Shown in pieces: positions 46,967 to 56,621 of a stretch of 64,000 bases of DNA. The position numbers were made by a program, and so were the translations under genes. The stretch spans positions 16,827,905-16,891,904 of the forward strand of contig CM029640.1 in assembly GCA_017311315.1 (NCBI GenBank), given 5' to 3'. The notes below the pieces were generated by a model. That model worked only from the letters and a program-made list of their open reading frames with translations. It searched no databases and had not been told where the DNA came from. Every line of letters starts with the position of its first letter. The first letter of the stretch is position 1. Origin of the DNA: Dendrocalamus latiflorus (Eukaryota; Streptophyta; Magnoliopsida; Poales; Poaceae).

Positions 46967-49900
46967 TCATCTTGTTTTCTTGTCTTCTTTATCCTTCTCC
47001 ACCACTACTGGAGCTGCAGGTATGCTGAACCACCACTCTCTTAACCTTCTGGTCCACCTTTCTGTGCTTGCTTTCCTTAGTGGCGAGTTGTTCGTGAATA
47101 CCTCCAGAAACATCACCAGGATAAGCAATCTTGTGGGCAGGAAGGCAAGGCTTAGAGCCATTACTACCAGCACAAGAATAGCTCTATCGATGGCCTGTGA
47201 AATACAAGAGTTAGAAAAATGTAGGCACGAGAGCTAAGGGAGACTAAAAAATACTAAAGAAGGTTGCAGCCATCTGAAAATCATTACTATTATAAAAGAA
47301 CGAGTTGGTGGTCGTACGTCCGTTCTCCTCCAACCGCTCTATTTCTTCAACTTCTCATCACACTCCACTTTCCAACCGATCAGAGCAACCCCTTCTATAG
47401 CATGATTTTCTATACATCCAATAAATTCCGTTGCAACGCACGAACACGTAACTATCTATTATCTATTACTATTATAAAAGGAGTTAGTGATTGTACGTCC
47501 ATTCTCCTTCAACCGCTTTATTCACTCAACTTCTCACCATTTTCTACTTTCCAACCAATCAAAACAGCTCTCTTCTATAGCATGATTCTCTATATATTCA
47601 ATGAGTTCCGTTGCAACACACGGGTACGTAACTAGTTTTGTTAGAAAAATAACGAAATAGTATAACATTTGGTGGAAAACCTGGTAATCAATGCAAGTAA
47701 TATAACTTGTTAGGATCAACCGAAAGAATAGAACTTTTTCTTTGTCAAAGCAAAAGAAAATCCAAAAACTGTATAGATAATGGATCCAGAGACAGACGAG
47801 AGAAACCGTTTACAATAAAAGCCAGAAGCAAAGCCAGTTCCGGTCCAGTTTGAGGCGTTTGATGGGGAATAATTTGAACAGGTAAAACATTCTGACAGAA
47901 ACATCCAACTATGATTTTTAAAACCATGGCCTCTCAGCTATGGAAGAACCAAATGGACCACCGTCAAGTTATATCCAGCACAAGGGAACGTACAGATGAT
48001 TAGAGCATTCCAACAATGGACCAAAATGTTATTATCCCAATCACATATGAACACAAATTATGTTCGCAATAAATATGCATACAAACACAAATTATGTTCC
48101 CGAATAAGAGTGAAAACTGTTTATTATCTTCAAATGCTCTATAAGTCATCAGCGTAGTCATTAACCTTGCAAAGTACATCAACTACTCACATTAAGCTTC
48201 TGTATTCTTTTCCATCTTGCCTCACTTTCTGACATGGCAAACATTAGATTACCTCGATTTGGAGGGATGATTCACTAGGGAAGGCAATTTCGAGGCTGCT
48301 TCACAAGGAGTCATTGAGACTAAAATCCAAAGGGCGCCATATTTCTTTTTGACAGGCTCAAGGTTCAGTGCAAGAGGTAAAGGAAAGAAGTAGTAAATGT
48401 CAAACTTGTTATTGTGAATCACTTGGATGTCACGAGGTTTATCTTCCCAGAAAAGTTCCGACAATGCAAAAATTCTTATCAACAAACAGTTGTAAGTTGC
48501 AACATCATTGAACATTTTGAAACTACTACTGATTATTGAGTTGTATGTATTATCCCGTTCACCCAAAAGCCTAATATGATAAGGAAAGATGGACAATTCA
48601 TTTATATTTCAATACTCCTTACGTGTAGGCTTTCTTAAACCTAAGACATAGCAATTATTTTTTTAATTGTGCCAACTGGGTCTTGAACTTAAAACCTTTT
48701 GGCTCTGATACCATATTGAGTTGTATGCATTAGCCAGTTTACCCAAAAGCCTAAACTAATAAAGAAAGGTGGACAATTTAATTATACTACAACACTGATG
48801 ATGTCAGCTTTGGATAAGAGCGCATGGAAATTAGTGATCCACGTACTGGAGCCATAAGAAAGTTAAGGGCAGTGTTTTAGCCTCTTGGCTCAGATTGGCT
48901 CAGATATCAGATTGTACGGCTTAGGGTTTTAGCATTGTAGGTATTATTTTAAGGCTCTCATCTCTTTGCTCTTGAGAAGATTTCATTACTAGTCTATCCC
49001 AACTTGTTTGTGACAAAAGATTTTGTTATTGTTGTATTGATGATGTCAGCTTCCATTTCTAGGTTGCAATCACAAGACCTAGAAGGTGAGGCTAACAAAA
49101 GGGTAGGCCAGGGCAGAAAGGTGAAAGGAGGGCACAACCTAAGGCCAGCGTACAGACTGAAGTTTAGTAGAGAGAGAAATATGTAACACAGCAAACCTAG
49201 TATTACTGTTTATTTCCTTCAGATGCCTTGATGGCAAACATAAAACGGTCCACATCAGCATTCAGCAAACATCAGAACATTATGACATTTATGGTAATAT
49301 TCCTTTCAAGTTCCTGTGATTTTTAGGATACATCTCAGAATGTTTGGAAATTATTCCCAAAGGACTACACAAATTTGAAAATTTAAATAATATGCATAAT
49401 ATGTTATCAGAGTTCTAATTATAAAGGAACATTTTGAGAAAACCTGAAAAGCCATTCCACAGACCATCCAGAAAAAATAAAATGGAAGATGAAATATTTA
49501 ATGTGCTAATAATTCAATCACATACAAATATACAATGTTCAACAATGAGCACATCAGATAAGATGTGTAATTGTGTACACTGGATCTCTTAAGATAATTT
49601 TTAAAGTGAAACACAATACAATTTGACTTCAAATAATTTGCAATTCAGACCAATATGGACGTGCATTGATTATTACTCTTAAATCTACAAAGAAAAATAA
49701 AATTACATATCAATTTTCATTATTTTGGTTTTGTATAATAAAAAGCAGAACCAAATGAAAGTAACCAAAGAACTGTAAATTTCAGCTATTTTGGATTAAT
49801 ATGGTTTGGTTATTCAATAATTTCATGAAAGAAAACATGTCTTTATATGGTTTGAATTAACTTATCGTTATTTTCTCACCAGATGGAGTATTCATTTGCA

Positions 49901-50849
49901 CGCTAAAGTATATGACTCGGGTTTTCTTTGCACAATAACATCTAACACAATGTGACCACATTAGACCTCTTCTTTTCAGTTTCTAAAAGCTGTTTTTCGG
50001 TTTTTCTATAGTAACTAACTTTCAAACGAAGTGTTTTTTCAAAATAGAATCTACAAGTTGATTGTAGCATACACTGTAATTACTTCATTTATATCGGCAC
50101 ATGCGAGTTTCTGTTACTTCGTACTCTCTCTCACGAACAGTCCAAAAGGCATAAACCGCATTGAAAAACCATAAGCCAAAGTCAAAAAGAACAGGCCCAA
50201 TTATATTCTCAGTCAGGGTTCAAAATCCTGGTGGTTACTGGTAGGTAACCGTCGGTTACCGTTTCTACCGGTGGAAACCGGTAACCGAAAATACCGGTCG
50301 GTATCAATTTTTGATTTTCGAATTTTGGCCGCTTTTTTCTGGTTTTTCCGGTTACTAGTTTCAAAACATCCCAAAATTCAAGTTTTGATTTTCAAATTGT
50401 GACCGATTTTTTGCCAGCTTTTCCGGTAACCGGCTGGTTACCATTACCGGCCACCGGCCAGGATTTCTCCTGGTTCTGGGTTTTGGAACCTTGTTCTCAG
50501 TGCAACATTACTGGTATCATAGCCTACACAGCACAGAAATAAAGCAACAATATAAAGTAATTCCTAAAAAGGATTGAAGAGTGAGAACTAAAAAGATATA
50601 ATTACCTGGGAGGGAAAAGCCAACAATAGAGCTCTTATCTTCAGAAGAACTATATTTGCATCTTGAACAAGCTTTTCGACTTTGGAAATAGCATTTTGAA
50701 CAGCTAAGATCTGCTCCATTGTGTTCATTGGAGGTGGAGATGTCACCTTGACTGTAGTCATTGGCTTTACTTGACTAGTTAGTCTTGTGAGGAACATGAA
50801 TGTTGCCGAAAACAATAGTACCATAAAAAGAAAATAGACTAACCATTCC
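46967..50849 (-). CDS. DUF639 plant membrane protein, C-terminal two exons only
   Basis: Two minus-strand exons join in frame: 50849-50606 (ending FPSQ, donor CAG|GTAAT) and 47194-46967 (acceptor TTTCACAG, starting AIDRAILVLV). Together they give about 156 residues ending in the DUF639 hallmark RRLREWWFSIPAAPVVVE, with PPPMNTMEQILAVQNAISK in the first exon. Hydrophobic stretches (WLVYFLFMVLLFSATFMFL and the start of the last exon) suggest membrane anchoring. The function of the family is not known to me. Complete plant members are several hundred residues long, so most of the gene is missing. Upstream, a copia 3' end (51044-51330) and the retrotransposon cluster occupy the expected place. An open minus frame at 50875-51030 could be a diverged upstream part. 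Whether the locus is broken or continues outside the window cannot be told. Confidence 0.75.
47281..47635. mobile_element. Tandem Helitron-like short elements
   Basis: Two related units of about 174 bp lie head to tail. Each starts TC, followed by a TATTACTATTATAAAAG-like stretch, and contains CCGTTGCAACrCACG near its end. The second unit (47462-47635) begins after A, ends CTAG and is followed by T, the A^TC...CTAG^T context of Helitrons. The first ends CTAT instead. Neither codes for a Rep/helicase. They lie in the long DUF639 intron. Confidence 0.75.
48249..48533. other. DUF639 intron sequence, no separate gene
   Basis: A minus frame of 115 codons covers 48249-48596, but its start lies inside the TRIM element and it matches nothing I know. 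I treat it as intron. Confidence 0.4.
48534..48794 (-). mobile_element. Complete 261-bp TRIM/SMART-like LTR element
   Basis: Two 81-bp LTRs on the minus strand, 48714-48794 (5') and 48534-48614 (3'), start TGTTG / TATTG and end ACAACTCAATA. They enclose a 99-bp interior with a primer-binding site directly against the 5' LTR. CTGAT flanks both sides (48529-48533 and 48795-48799), a perfect 5-bp duplication. It encodes nothing and must have used proteins of another element. The size fits the very small LTR elements reported from grasses. The LTR copies differ at about a fifth of positions, so the insertion is old. It lies in the DUF639 intron in the same orientation as the gene. Confidence 0.93.
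48702..48713 (-). promoter_or_regulatory. Primer-binding site of the TRIM element
   Basis: On the minus strand TGGTATCAGAGC follows the LTR end without a spacer. It is complementary to the 3' end of initiator methionine tRNA. Confidence 0.9.
49970..50200. mobile_element. MITE, copy 3 of the three-copy family
   Basis: This is the best-preserved copy. The reverse complement of its right end reads GGGCCTGTTCTTTTTGACTT, and its left end, AGACCTCTTCTTTTCAGTTT, is an imperfect match. The interior shares ACTTTCAAACGAAGTGTTTT and ATCTACAAGTTGATTG with the other copies. It ends six bases before the left duplication of the next hAT element. Confidence 0.6.
50214..50494. mobile_element. Non-autonomous hAT element (281 bp)
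   Basis: Perfect 8-bp duplications, TTCTCAGT, lie at 50206-50213 and 50495-50502. The ends are CAGGGTTCAAAATCC and, as reverse complement, CAAGGTTCCAAAACC. The interior is made of inverted ACCGGTAACCG- and CGGTTACC-like words, so it can fold extensively. It lies in the DUF639 intron, about 110 bp from an exon. Confidence 0.93.
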
Positions 50850-51043
50850 CTGTGTCAGCATAGAAACGTAGGGACATCACATATGTGAAGAATGCTAAGG
50901 AGCACAATTGAGATGTTCATCATAGCCAAGAACTTCTTAAATGTATTAAAATTCAAATTAGTAGCAGCAGCTACACTAGCACTTTGACTAAGGGACATTT
51001 GGTATCTGTAGACGTAGCTTGACACAAATATCTAGGTGCCTAT

Positions 51044-51330
51044 TGTAAGAATGAGGCCTTGTATTACCAAAAAGGGCCCAACAGACCAATATATGTATAT
51101 GTACAATATGCAACGAGACCCCTAGACTATACACATATCTAACATCCCCCTCAAACTCATGGTGGATCAACACTGAGTTTGGAGAGGTAGAACCGATGCT
51201 GAGCTATAGTCTGTGCCTTAGTGAAGAAATCTGCTAACTGAAACACCGAGGGCACATATTAAAGATCAATAACTTTGCGTTGCACCTGTGATTGCATGTA
51301 TGAAGCATCCACTGCATGCTCATCTTCATT
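51044..51330 (-). mobile_element. Copia 3' end: RNase H tail, polypurine tract and start of LTR
   Basis: On the minus strand the frame reads LADFFTKAQT and QHRFYLSKLSV, the C-terminus of copia RNase H. A GAGGGGGA polypurine tract follows near 51146-51156, then TGTTAGATATG as the LTR start (51145). The LTR-like part continues about 100 bp to a TTACA end at 51044. The rest of the element is absent. It adjoins the DUF639 exon region on the gene's upstream side. Confidence 0.75.
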
Positions 51331-51849
51331 GAAGTCGACGGACTTGGAGCGCTTCATGTTGAGCTCATATCACGGTACGTTACATGTAATTTTTAAATAT
51401 TCCCTAATGGCAATGCTGCTGAGATGATTAACCGTTTCATGTTTCTTTCCTTCAGGCTGACGTCGATGCTGCGATTTGGAGGGAGTCTCACACTATGGTG
51501 GATAGGCTCGCCACTGGTATGGAGGTGACCCACGAGGAATCATTGAGCGCTTAGCGTCGTGTGGAGGCCTAGGGTAGACATGTGGTAGCTCTGCTGTCCT
51601 GCACAAGGCTACTGGCGGTCTCCATGCCCACGCCCAGTGCATAGACGGTTCGTCCACCGGTGCCGCCCCGACCGGCATGGCACCACTCCAGAGGTTCTAC
51701 TTGAGCATGTCCTACACCACCTCACCCGGACGAGGCTGGGGGGGTCTGTCTGGAGACGGCCTCGTACACCGCCAGGGCAGCTGTTCGCACGTCCTCCGTA
51801 CATCTCCGGCTTCCCCACGCAGAGGGTGTACTCCGTGCCATACATCCCT

Positions 51850-52333
51850 TGTCACGCCTGGATCTCAAGTTGTAAGTATGTGCTGCAGGCGGTCGTGAAG
51901 AAGATGACGATGAAGGCGCCGTGCTGGGGAATTGGGAAACCTAGGGTTTCCCTGCTAGATCAGAAGTAGCGAGGCGGCTGTCTGGATAGGGCCAATCGGC
52001 CAGGAGAACGGGAGGCTGGGTTTGAGGAAGAAGAGAAGGAAGAGATCGAGAATTGGGGTAATACTTCTCTACCCTTTATTAATATGATTCATCCCCTTTA
52101 TATAATAGAGGAGAGGGCCGGCTAAACCGGATAACAATCTATCTTTAACCGAGTACAACTCTGCTAATTAGATGGAACCGAGTCCTATACGACTCCTAAC
52201 AACACGACTCTGAAACTAGAAACCCTAACCTGCGGTAGAGTCCAGCGGAACCGCTGCCGCATCTGCTGTGGCGTCTGGCTGCCTGGGACGGGTCCTCCTT
52301 CCAAATACCCTGCCGAATCTGCCAGCCCTGACA
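51850..52333 (-). repeat. 3' LTR of element A (484 bp)
   Basis: On the minus strand it runs TGTCAGGGCTGGC...CCAGGCGTGACA. The TATATAAAGG-type promoter motif lies at 52096-52105. The first 109 bp contain the end of the gag-pol frame. Confidence 0.95.
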
Positions 52334-55300
52334 TTACTCCCCTCCTCGGCAAAAAGCTCGTCCTCGAGCTTGAAAAGTGGATATCGAAGACGAAATTGAT
52401 CCAGGGGTTCCCAAGTAGCTTCAGCGGCTGACACTCCGTCCCAATGTACTAACACTTCCCGTGCACCATGAGTGACCCGAGAGCGAACAACACGATGTGG
52501 AGTTGGAGTAATCCGACCATGGAGCATCGGCGGCAATGCGGGTGGTGCAGTTGGAGGAGTGCCATAGTATGGTTTGAGCAAATGGACATGGAAAACGTCA
52601 TGAATCCGAGCACGGGCTGGTAGCTGCAGGCGATATGCCACATTGCCAATCCGTTCCAATATCTGATATGGACCATAATAACGAGGCGCCAACTTGCGGT
52701 TCACATTGGAAGCTAGTGATAAAGCTTGGCGTTGATGGAGGCGAAGCCATACCCATTGTGCAACCTCAAAGGAGACGGCTCTATGCTTGGCATCATAGTC
52801 ATGTGTGTGATGTTGCTGAGCTAAAAGGAGGCGGTCCTTGATGTCTGCAAGCACTTGATCCCTCTCCAACAGAAGCTGATCCACGGCCTGTAAACGAGTA
52901 GTCATGGATGAATGTGGGCGTAGCGTTGGAGGATCCCTGCCATAGACTACCTTAAAGGGAGTCTCTTTCAACGACGATTGGAAAGAAGTGTTATAACAGT
53001 ATTCCGCCCAAGGCAACCAACGAACCCACTGGCGTGGACGATCTCCTGTCAGGCAACGGAGGTACATAGCAATGATTTTGTTGGTCACCTCTGACTGGCC
53101 ATCGGAAATAGAGCAGGGAATCCCATGCAAGCGGACGATCTCATCGAAGAATACCCGGGCCACCGAACTGGCAGTATAGGGGTGAGCCAATGGAAGGAAG
53201 TGGGCATATTTAGAGAACCGATCAACCACGGTGAGTATCACGGATTTGCCATTGACTCGTGGTAGTCCCTCAACAAAGTCCATGGCAATGTCATCCCAAA
53301 TGCGTGAGGGGACTTGTAATGGCTGCAAAAGACCTGCTGGATGAAGCTGCACCGGCTTGTTGCGTTGACAGATTTGGCAAGAACGGACAAAGTCCTCCAC
53401 TAGCTTGCGGTCTGTTGGCACATGGAAATCACTCCGAAGGCGATGTAGCGTTTTCTGGACTCCCTCATGGCCTACTGCATGAGCCGTTTGCAGAATAGAT
53501 GGCAGGAGCGGCGATGAGGAAGGCACATGGATGCGGTTGTTGTGAAGGAGCAGTCCGTCGGAAATCTGCCATGGTGTACCGAGAGTCCCCTCCTGTACTT
53601 GTGCGTGTAGAGCCACTAACGCCGGGTCGGAAGCGTTTGCCTGACGCAGTTCGTGGAACAAAGCAAAATCTGGTCCGGAAATAGCAGACAGTGATCCGGT
53701 TTCTTCCGCACAGCGTGATAATGCATCCGCCACGGTGTTGAGTCGCCCCGGTTTGAATTCTACCTGGAAGTCATAGCCGAATAGCTTGCTGACCCAGCGA
53801 TGTTGCGGAATGGTCGAGAGCCGTTGATCTAGCAAGAACTTGAGGCTATAGTGATCGGTTCTGACTGCAAATCGGCGTCCCCATAAGTAAGGCCTCCAAT
53901 GTCTGACCGCCAATACGAGTCCCATCAGCTCTCGTTCATATGCTGCCAAATGCGTGTGGCGGGTAGCCAACACCCGACTATAGAAGGCGATGGGGCCCTG
54001 TCCTTGGTGTAACACCGCCCCGATGCCAGACCCCGACGCATCGCACTCCACTATAAACTCAAGCTCGAAGTTCGGAAGTTGTAATACGGGTGCCGTAGTG
54101 AGAGCATCTTTGAGGGACTGAAATGCTGATGCTGCCTCTGCCGTCCATGAAAAGGCTTCCTTCTTGAGGAGGCGTGTGAGTGGTTCTGCTATTGTCCCGA
54201 ATCCTTTAATGAATTTGCGGTAGTATCCCGCCAAGCCGAGAAATCCTCGAAGAGCCCTAACAGAACGTGGATTCGGCCATTCTTGAACAGCTTTCACCTT
54301 AGTAGCATCCATGGCCACTCCCTCAGCCGAGATAACATGACCTAAATAAGCCACAGAAGATTCGCCGAAGAAACATTTGGAGCGTTTGAGGTAAAGTTGA
54401 TGTTGCTGTAGCAGCCGAAAAACTGCTCGAACATGGCGAAGATGCTCCACCCATGATGGACTGTAGATCAAGATGTCATCAAAGAAGACCAAGACGAAGC
54501 GGCGCAAATATGGGCGGAGGATGCTGTTCATGAGTGCTTGAAACGTGGCTGGTGCATTCGTCAGGCCAAAGGGCATGACCAGAAACTCAAAGAGGCCCTC
54601 ATGGGTACGAAAAGCCGTCTTCTCAATGTCTGGAGGATGCATCCGTACTTGATGATATCCTGAGCGCAGGTCCAATTTAGTGAAGAACTTGGCTCCCTTC
54701 AATTCATCCAGAAGTTCATCGACGACCGGAATCGGGAACTTGTCTTTAACTGTTTGGCTGTTGAGAGCCCGGTAGTCCACGCAAAAACGCCAGGTGGCAT
54801 CGTGCTTCTTCACTAGTAAAACTGGCGACGAGTAAGCAGAAGTGCTAGGACGGATAATCCCTTGCTGCAGCATCTCTCCACATTGTCGCTCGAGCTCATC
54901 TTTGAGGAGCTGAGGGTAGCGATAAGGGCGCACTGAAACTGGGGCTGTTCCTGGAAGGAGATGTATATGATGGTCCTGTGCTCGTGCCGGGGGCAGCCCT
55001 TGCGGTGATGCAAATAGGCTGTCAAATTCTTGTAGCAATGAGTCCATCAGTGTTGGCCCGGAGATGTTGCAGATCCGCGGTGCCCTTTGTGCGTTGTGAA
55101 GCCCACGCCATTGCACTTTGTGATCTCCCCTCCAGAACGTCATGCTCAATGTATCAAAGTCCCATAGGATGGGCCCCAATGTGCGGAGCCACTGCACGCC
55201 GAGGACGATGTCAAATCCATCCAACGGAAGCGAATAACAATTGATGGAGAAGTGTTCTTGATCAATCTGTAGCTTCACTGCAGGACAAAATCCAGAGCTC

Positions 55301-56604
55301 TGCACCCGCTCGCCGTTAGCAACCAGCACCTGCAGCCCTCGTCGCGGTTGAACAGAGAGGTTGGCGCGTTCGGCGGCTGTAGCGGTGATGAAATTGTGTG
55401 TGGAGCCGGAGTCCAGCAGAGCTAGCAAGGTTGCGCCGCCCACCACCACTTTGAGCTTCATGGTCTGCGCTGCTTGCGGTGCAATCCCAGTCGCCGCGTA
55501 CAGCGAGATTCGCGGTTCGTTGTCTTCAGAAGTGGCGTCCAAATCGGCGTCGTCGTCGGAGCCCCCGCTGGGAGCAAATAGCATGAACAACCTTTTGCAA
55601 CGGTGGCCGGGCGTAAATTTCTCATCACAGTTGAAGCAGAGTCCTGCAGTTCGCCGCTGCTCCATCTCTTCCGCTGTGAGGTAGCGGCGCTGCAGCGTCC
55701 TGCGGGGGCGGACTGCACCTTGCGCAGCCCCTGTCGCTGGATTTGCATTAGGCGCTGGGAGGGCGGGTGGGACTGACCGATTTGGCGGAGACAGCCGAGC
55801 TGGTGTGGTCGCCGCTGTTTGTGCTAGGTTTGGGGCTGGCTTTCTAGCCGTCACGCCCATGTCTTGTCCTGTGGCCTGCGCCCGTCGTTCGTAGGCTCGT
55901 GCCAGAGCCATCGCCATCTGTAAATTTGCCGGATTCTGTAATTCCACATCCGTGCGGATTGGTTCCCGCAGTCCCGGGGTAAATAACTGAACTTGGTGCT
56001 CCGGCTGAAGGTTTTCCGCCCGACAAAGGATGGCAAGGAACTTCTGTTGGTATTCTTCCACGGTGCCGGTTTGGGTAAGTTCCTTCAATTCGCCGAGAGG
56101 GTTGTGGCGGATTGACGGTCCAAACCGAAGGTTGATGTAGTCTTTGAAACGCTGCCAGTTGGGCTCCCCGTCATCCCTCTCCAGCTGGTAGTACCATTGC
56201 TGCGCTACTCCAATCAGGTGGTATGATGCGAGCCATACTTTCTCACTCTCCAATGTTTTCTGCCCGCGAAAAAATTGGTCGCATCTTTGCAACCAACTCA
56301 GTGGATCTCCCTGTCCATCGTAGGAGGGAAATTCCAATCGGTGGAAACGTGGAGGCTTCTCAGTTGCTAGTCCCCCTCCATTGCCAATGTGGCCTGCTGC
56401 TATCATGTTCCCTCCTGGAAGTGGAAGTATTCCGTCTCCTGTGGGCCGTTTTTCCAATGCCATGAGCCGATTTCCCAGCTCCTCTTCTTTGTTCTGTTGT
56501 CCCTCCAGAATCTTCATCATCGCATCAACCTTCTTGGTCAGGGTGTCCAGATTTGCCGCCGTATTGGCTAACTGCTCATAGAGTGCTGTTTTGTCGTCAG
56601 CCAT
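52225..56604 (-). CDS. Gag-pol polyprotein of chromovirus A, integrase deleted by 33 codons
   Basis: A single frame of 1459 codons encodes the proteins for packaging, reverse transcription and integration. In order: Gag (VAQQWYYQLERDD, near residue 160), knuckle CFNCDEKFTPGHRC (near 330), protease LLALLDSGSTHNFI (near 395), RT with CVDYRALNSQ (near 625) and FFDDILIYS (near 730), RNase H with YERELMGLVLAVRHW and DALSR, integrase zinc finger (HEGVQKTLHRL...CQIC, near 1090), integrase core, and chromodomain VLVHWDGVSAAEATWEPL near the end. Compared with copy B, 33 residues between HGIPCSI and SDGQSE are missing, including the second catalytic Asp of the DDE triad. The last 36 codons lie in the 3' LTR. 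I chose the ATG at 56604; the open frame extends upstream without another ATG before the LTR. Confidence 0.95.
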   Translation of the reverse strand: MADDKTALYEQLANTAANLDTLTKKVDAMMKILEGQQNKEEELGNRLMALEKRPTGDGILPLPGGNMIAAGHIGNGGGLATEKPPRFHRLEFPSYDGQGDPLSWLQRCDQFFRGQKTLESEKVWLASYHLIGVAQQWYYQLERDDGEPNWQRFKDYINLRFGPSIRHNPLGELKELTQTGTVEEYQQKFLAILCRAENLQPEHQVQLFTPGLREPIRTDVELQNPANLQMAMALARAYERRAQATGQDMGVTARKPAPNLAQTAATTPARLSPPNRSVPPALPAPNANPATGAAQGAVRPRRTLQRRYLTAEEMEQRRTAGLCFNCDEKFTPGHRCKRLFMLFAPSGGSDDDADLDATSEDNEPRISLYAATGIAPQAAQTMKLKVVVGGATLLALLDSGSTHNFITATAAERANLSVQPRRGLQVLVANGERVQSSGFCPAVKLQIDQEHFSINCYSLPLDGFDIVLGVQWLRTLGPILWDFDTLSMTFWRGDHKVQWRGLHNAQRAPRICNISGPTLMDSLLQEFDSLFASPQGLPPARAQDHHIHLLPGTAPVSVRPYRYPQLLKDELERQCGEMLQQGIIRPSTSAYSSPVLLVKKHDATWRFCVDYRALNSQTVKDKFPIPVVDELLDELKGAKFFTKLDLRSGYHQVRMHPPDIEKTAFRTHEGLFEFLVMPFGLTNAPATFQALMNSILRPYLRRFVLVFFDDILIYSPSWVEHLRHVRAVFRLLQQHQLYLKRSKCFFGESSVAYLGHVISAEGVAMDATKVKAVQEWPNPRSVRALRGFLGLAGYYRKFIKGFGTIAEPLTRLLKKEAFSWTAEAASAFQSLKDALTTAPVLQLPNFELEFIVECDASGSGIGAVLHQGQGPIAFYSRVLATRHTHLAAYERELMGLVLAVRHWRPYLWGRRFAVRTDHYSLKFLLDQRLSTIPQHRWVSKLFGYDFQVEFKPGRLNTVADALSRCAEETGSLSAISGPDFALFHELRQANASDPALVALHAQVQEGTLGTPWQISDGLLLHNNRIHVPSSSPLLPSILQTAHAVGHEGVQKTLHRLRSDFHVPTDRKLVEDFVRSCQICQRNKPVQLHPAGLLQPLQVPSRIWDDIAMDFVEGLPRVNGKSVILTVVDRFSKYAHFLPLAHPYTASSVARVFFDEIVRLHGIPCSISDGQSEVTNKIIAMYLRCLTGDRPRQWVRWLPWAEYCYNTSFQSSLKETPFKVVYGRDPPTLRPHSSMTTRLQAVDQLLLERDQVLADIKDRLLLAQQHHTHDYDAKHRAVSFEVAQWVWLRLHQRQALSLASNVNRKLAPRYYGPYQILERIGNVAYRLQLPARARIHDVFHVHLLKPYYGTPPTAPPALPPMLHGRITPTPHRVVRSRVTHGAREVLVHWDGVSAAEATWEPLDQFRLRYPLFKLEDELFAEEGSNVRAGRFGRVFGRRTRPRQPDATADAAAVPLDSTAG

Positions 56605-56606
56605 GA

Positions 56607-56618
56607 GCTCTGATACCA
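56607..56618 (-). promoter_or_regulatory. Primer-binding site of element A, two bases before the start codon
   Basis: TGGTATCAGAGC on the minus strand is complementary to initiator methionine tRNA. The ATG of the polyprotein (56604-56602) follows after only TC, so there is practically no leader between PBS and coding region. Confidence 0.93.
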
Positions 56619-56621
56619 AGT

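Noticed and set aside
48249..48596. 115-codon minus frame in the DUF639 intron as a gene
   Set aside because: Its first codons lie in the 3' LTR of the TRIM element and nothing in it is recognisable.
48702..56618. tRNA genes at the TGGTATCAGAGC sites
   Set aside because: Only the 12-base complement of the tRNA 3' end is present, next to LTRs; these are primer-binding sites.
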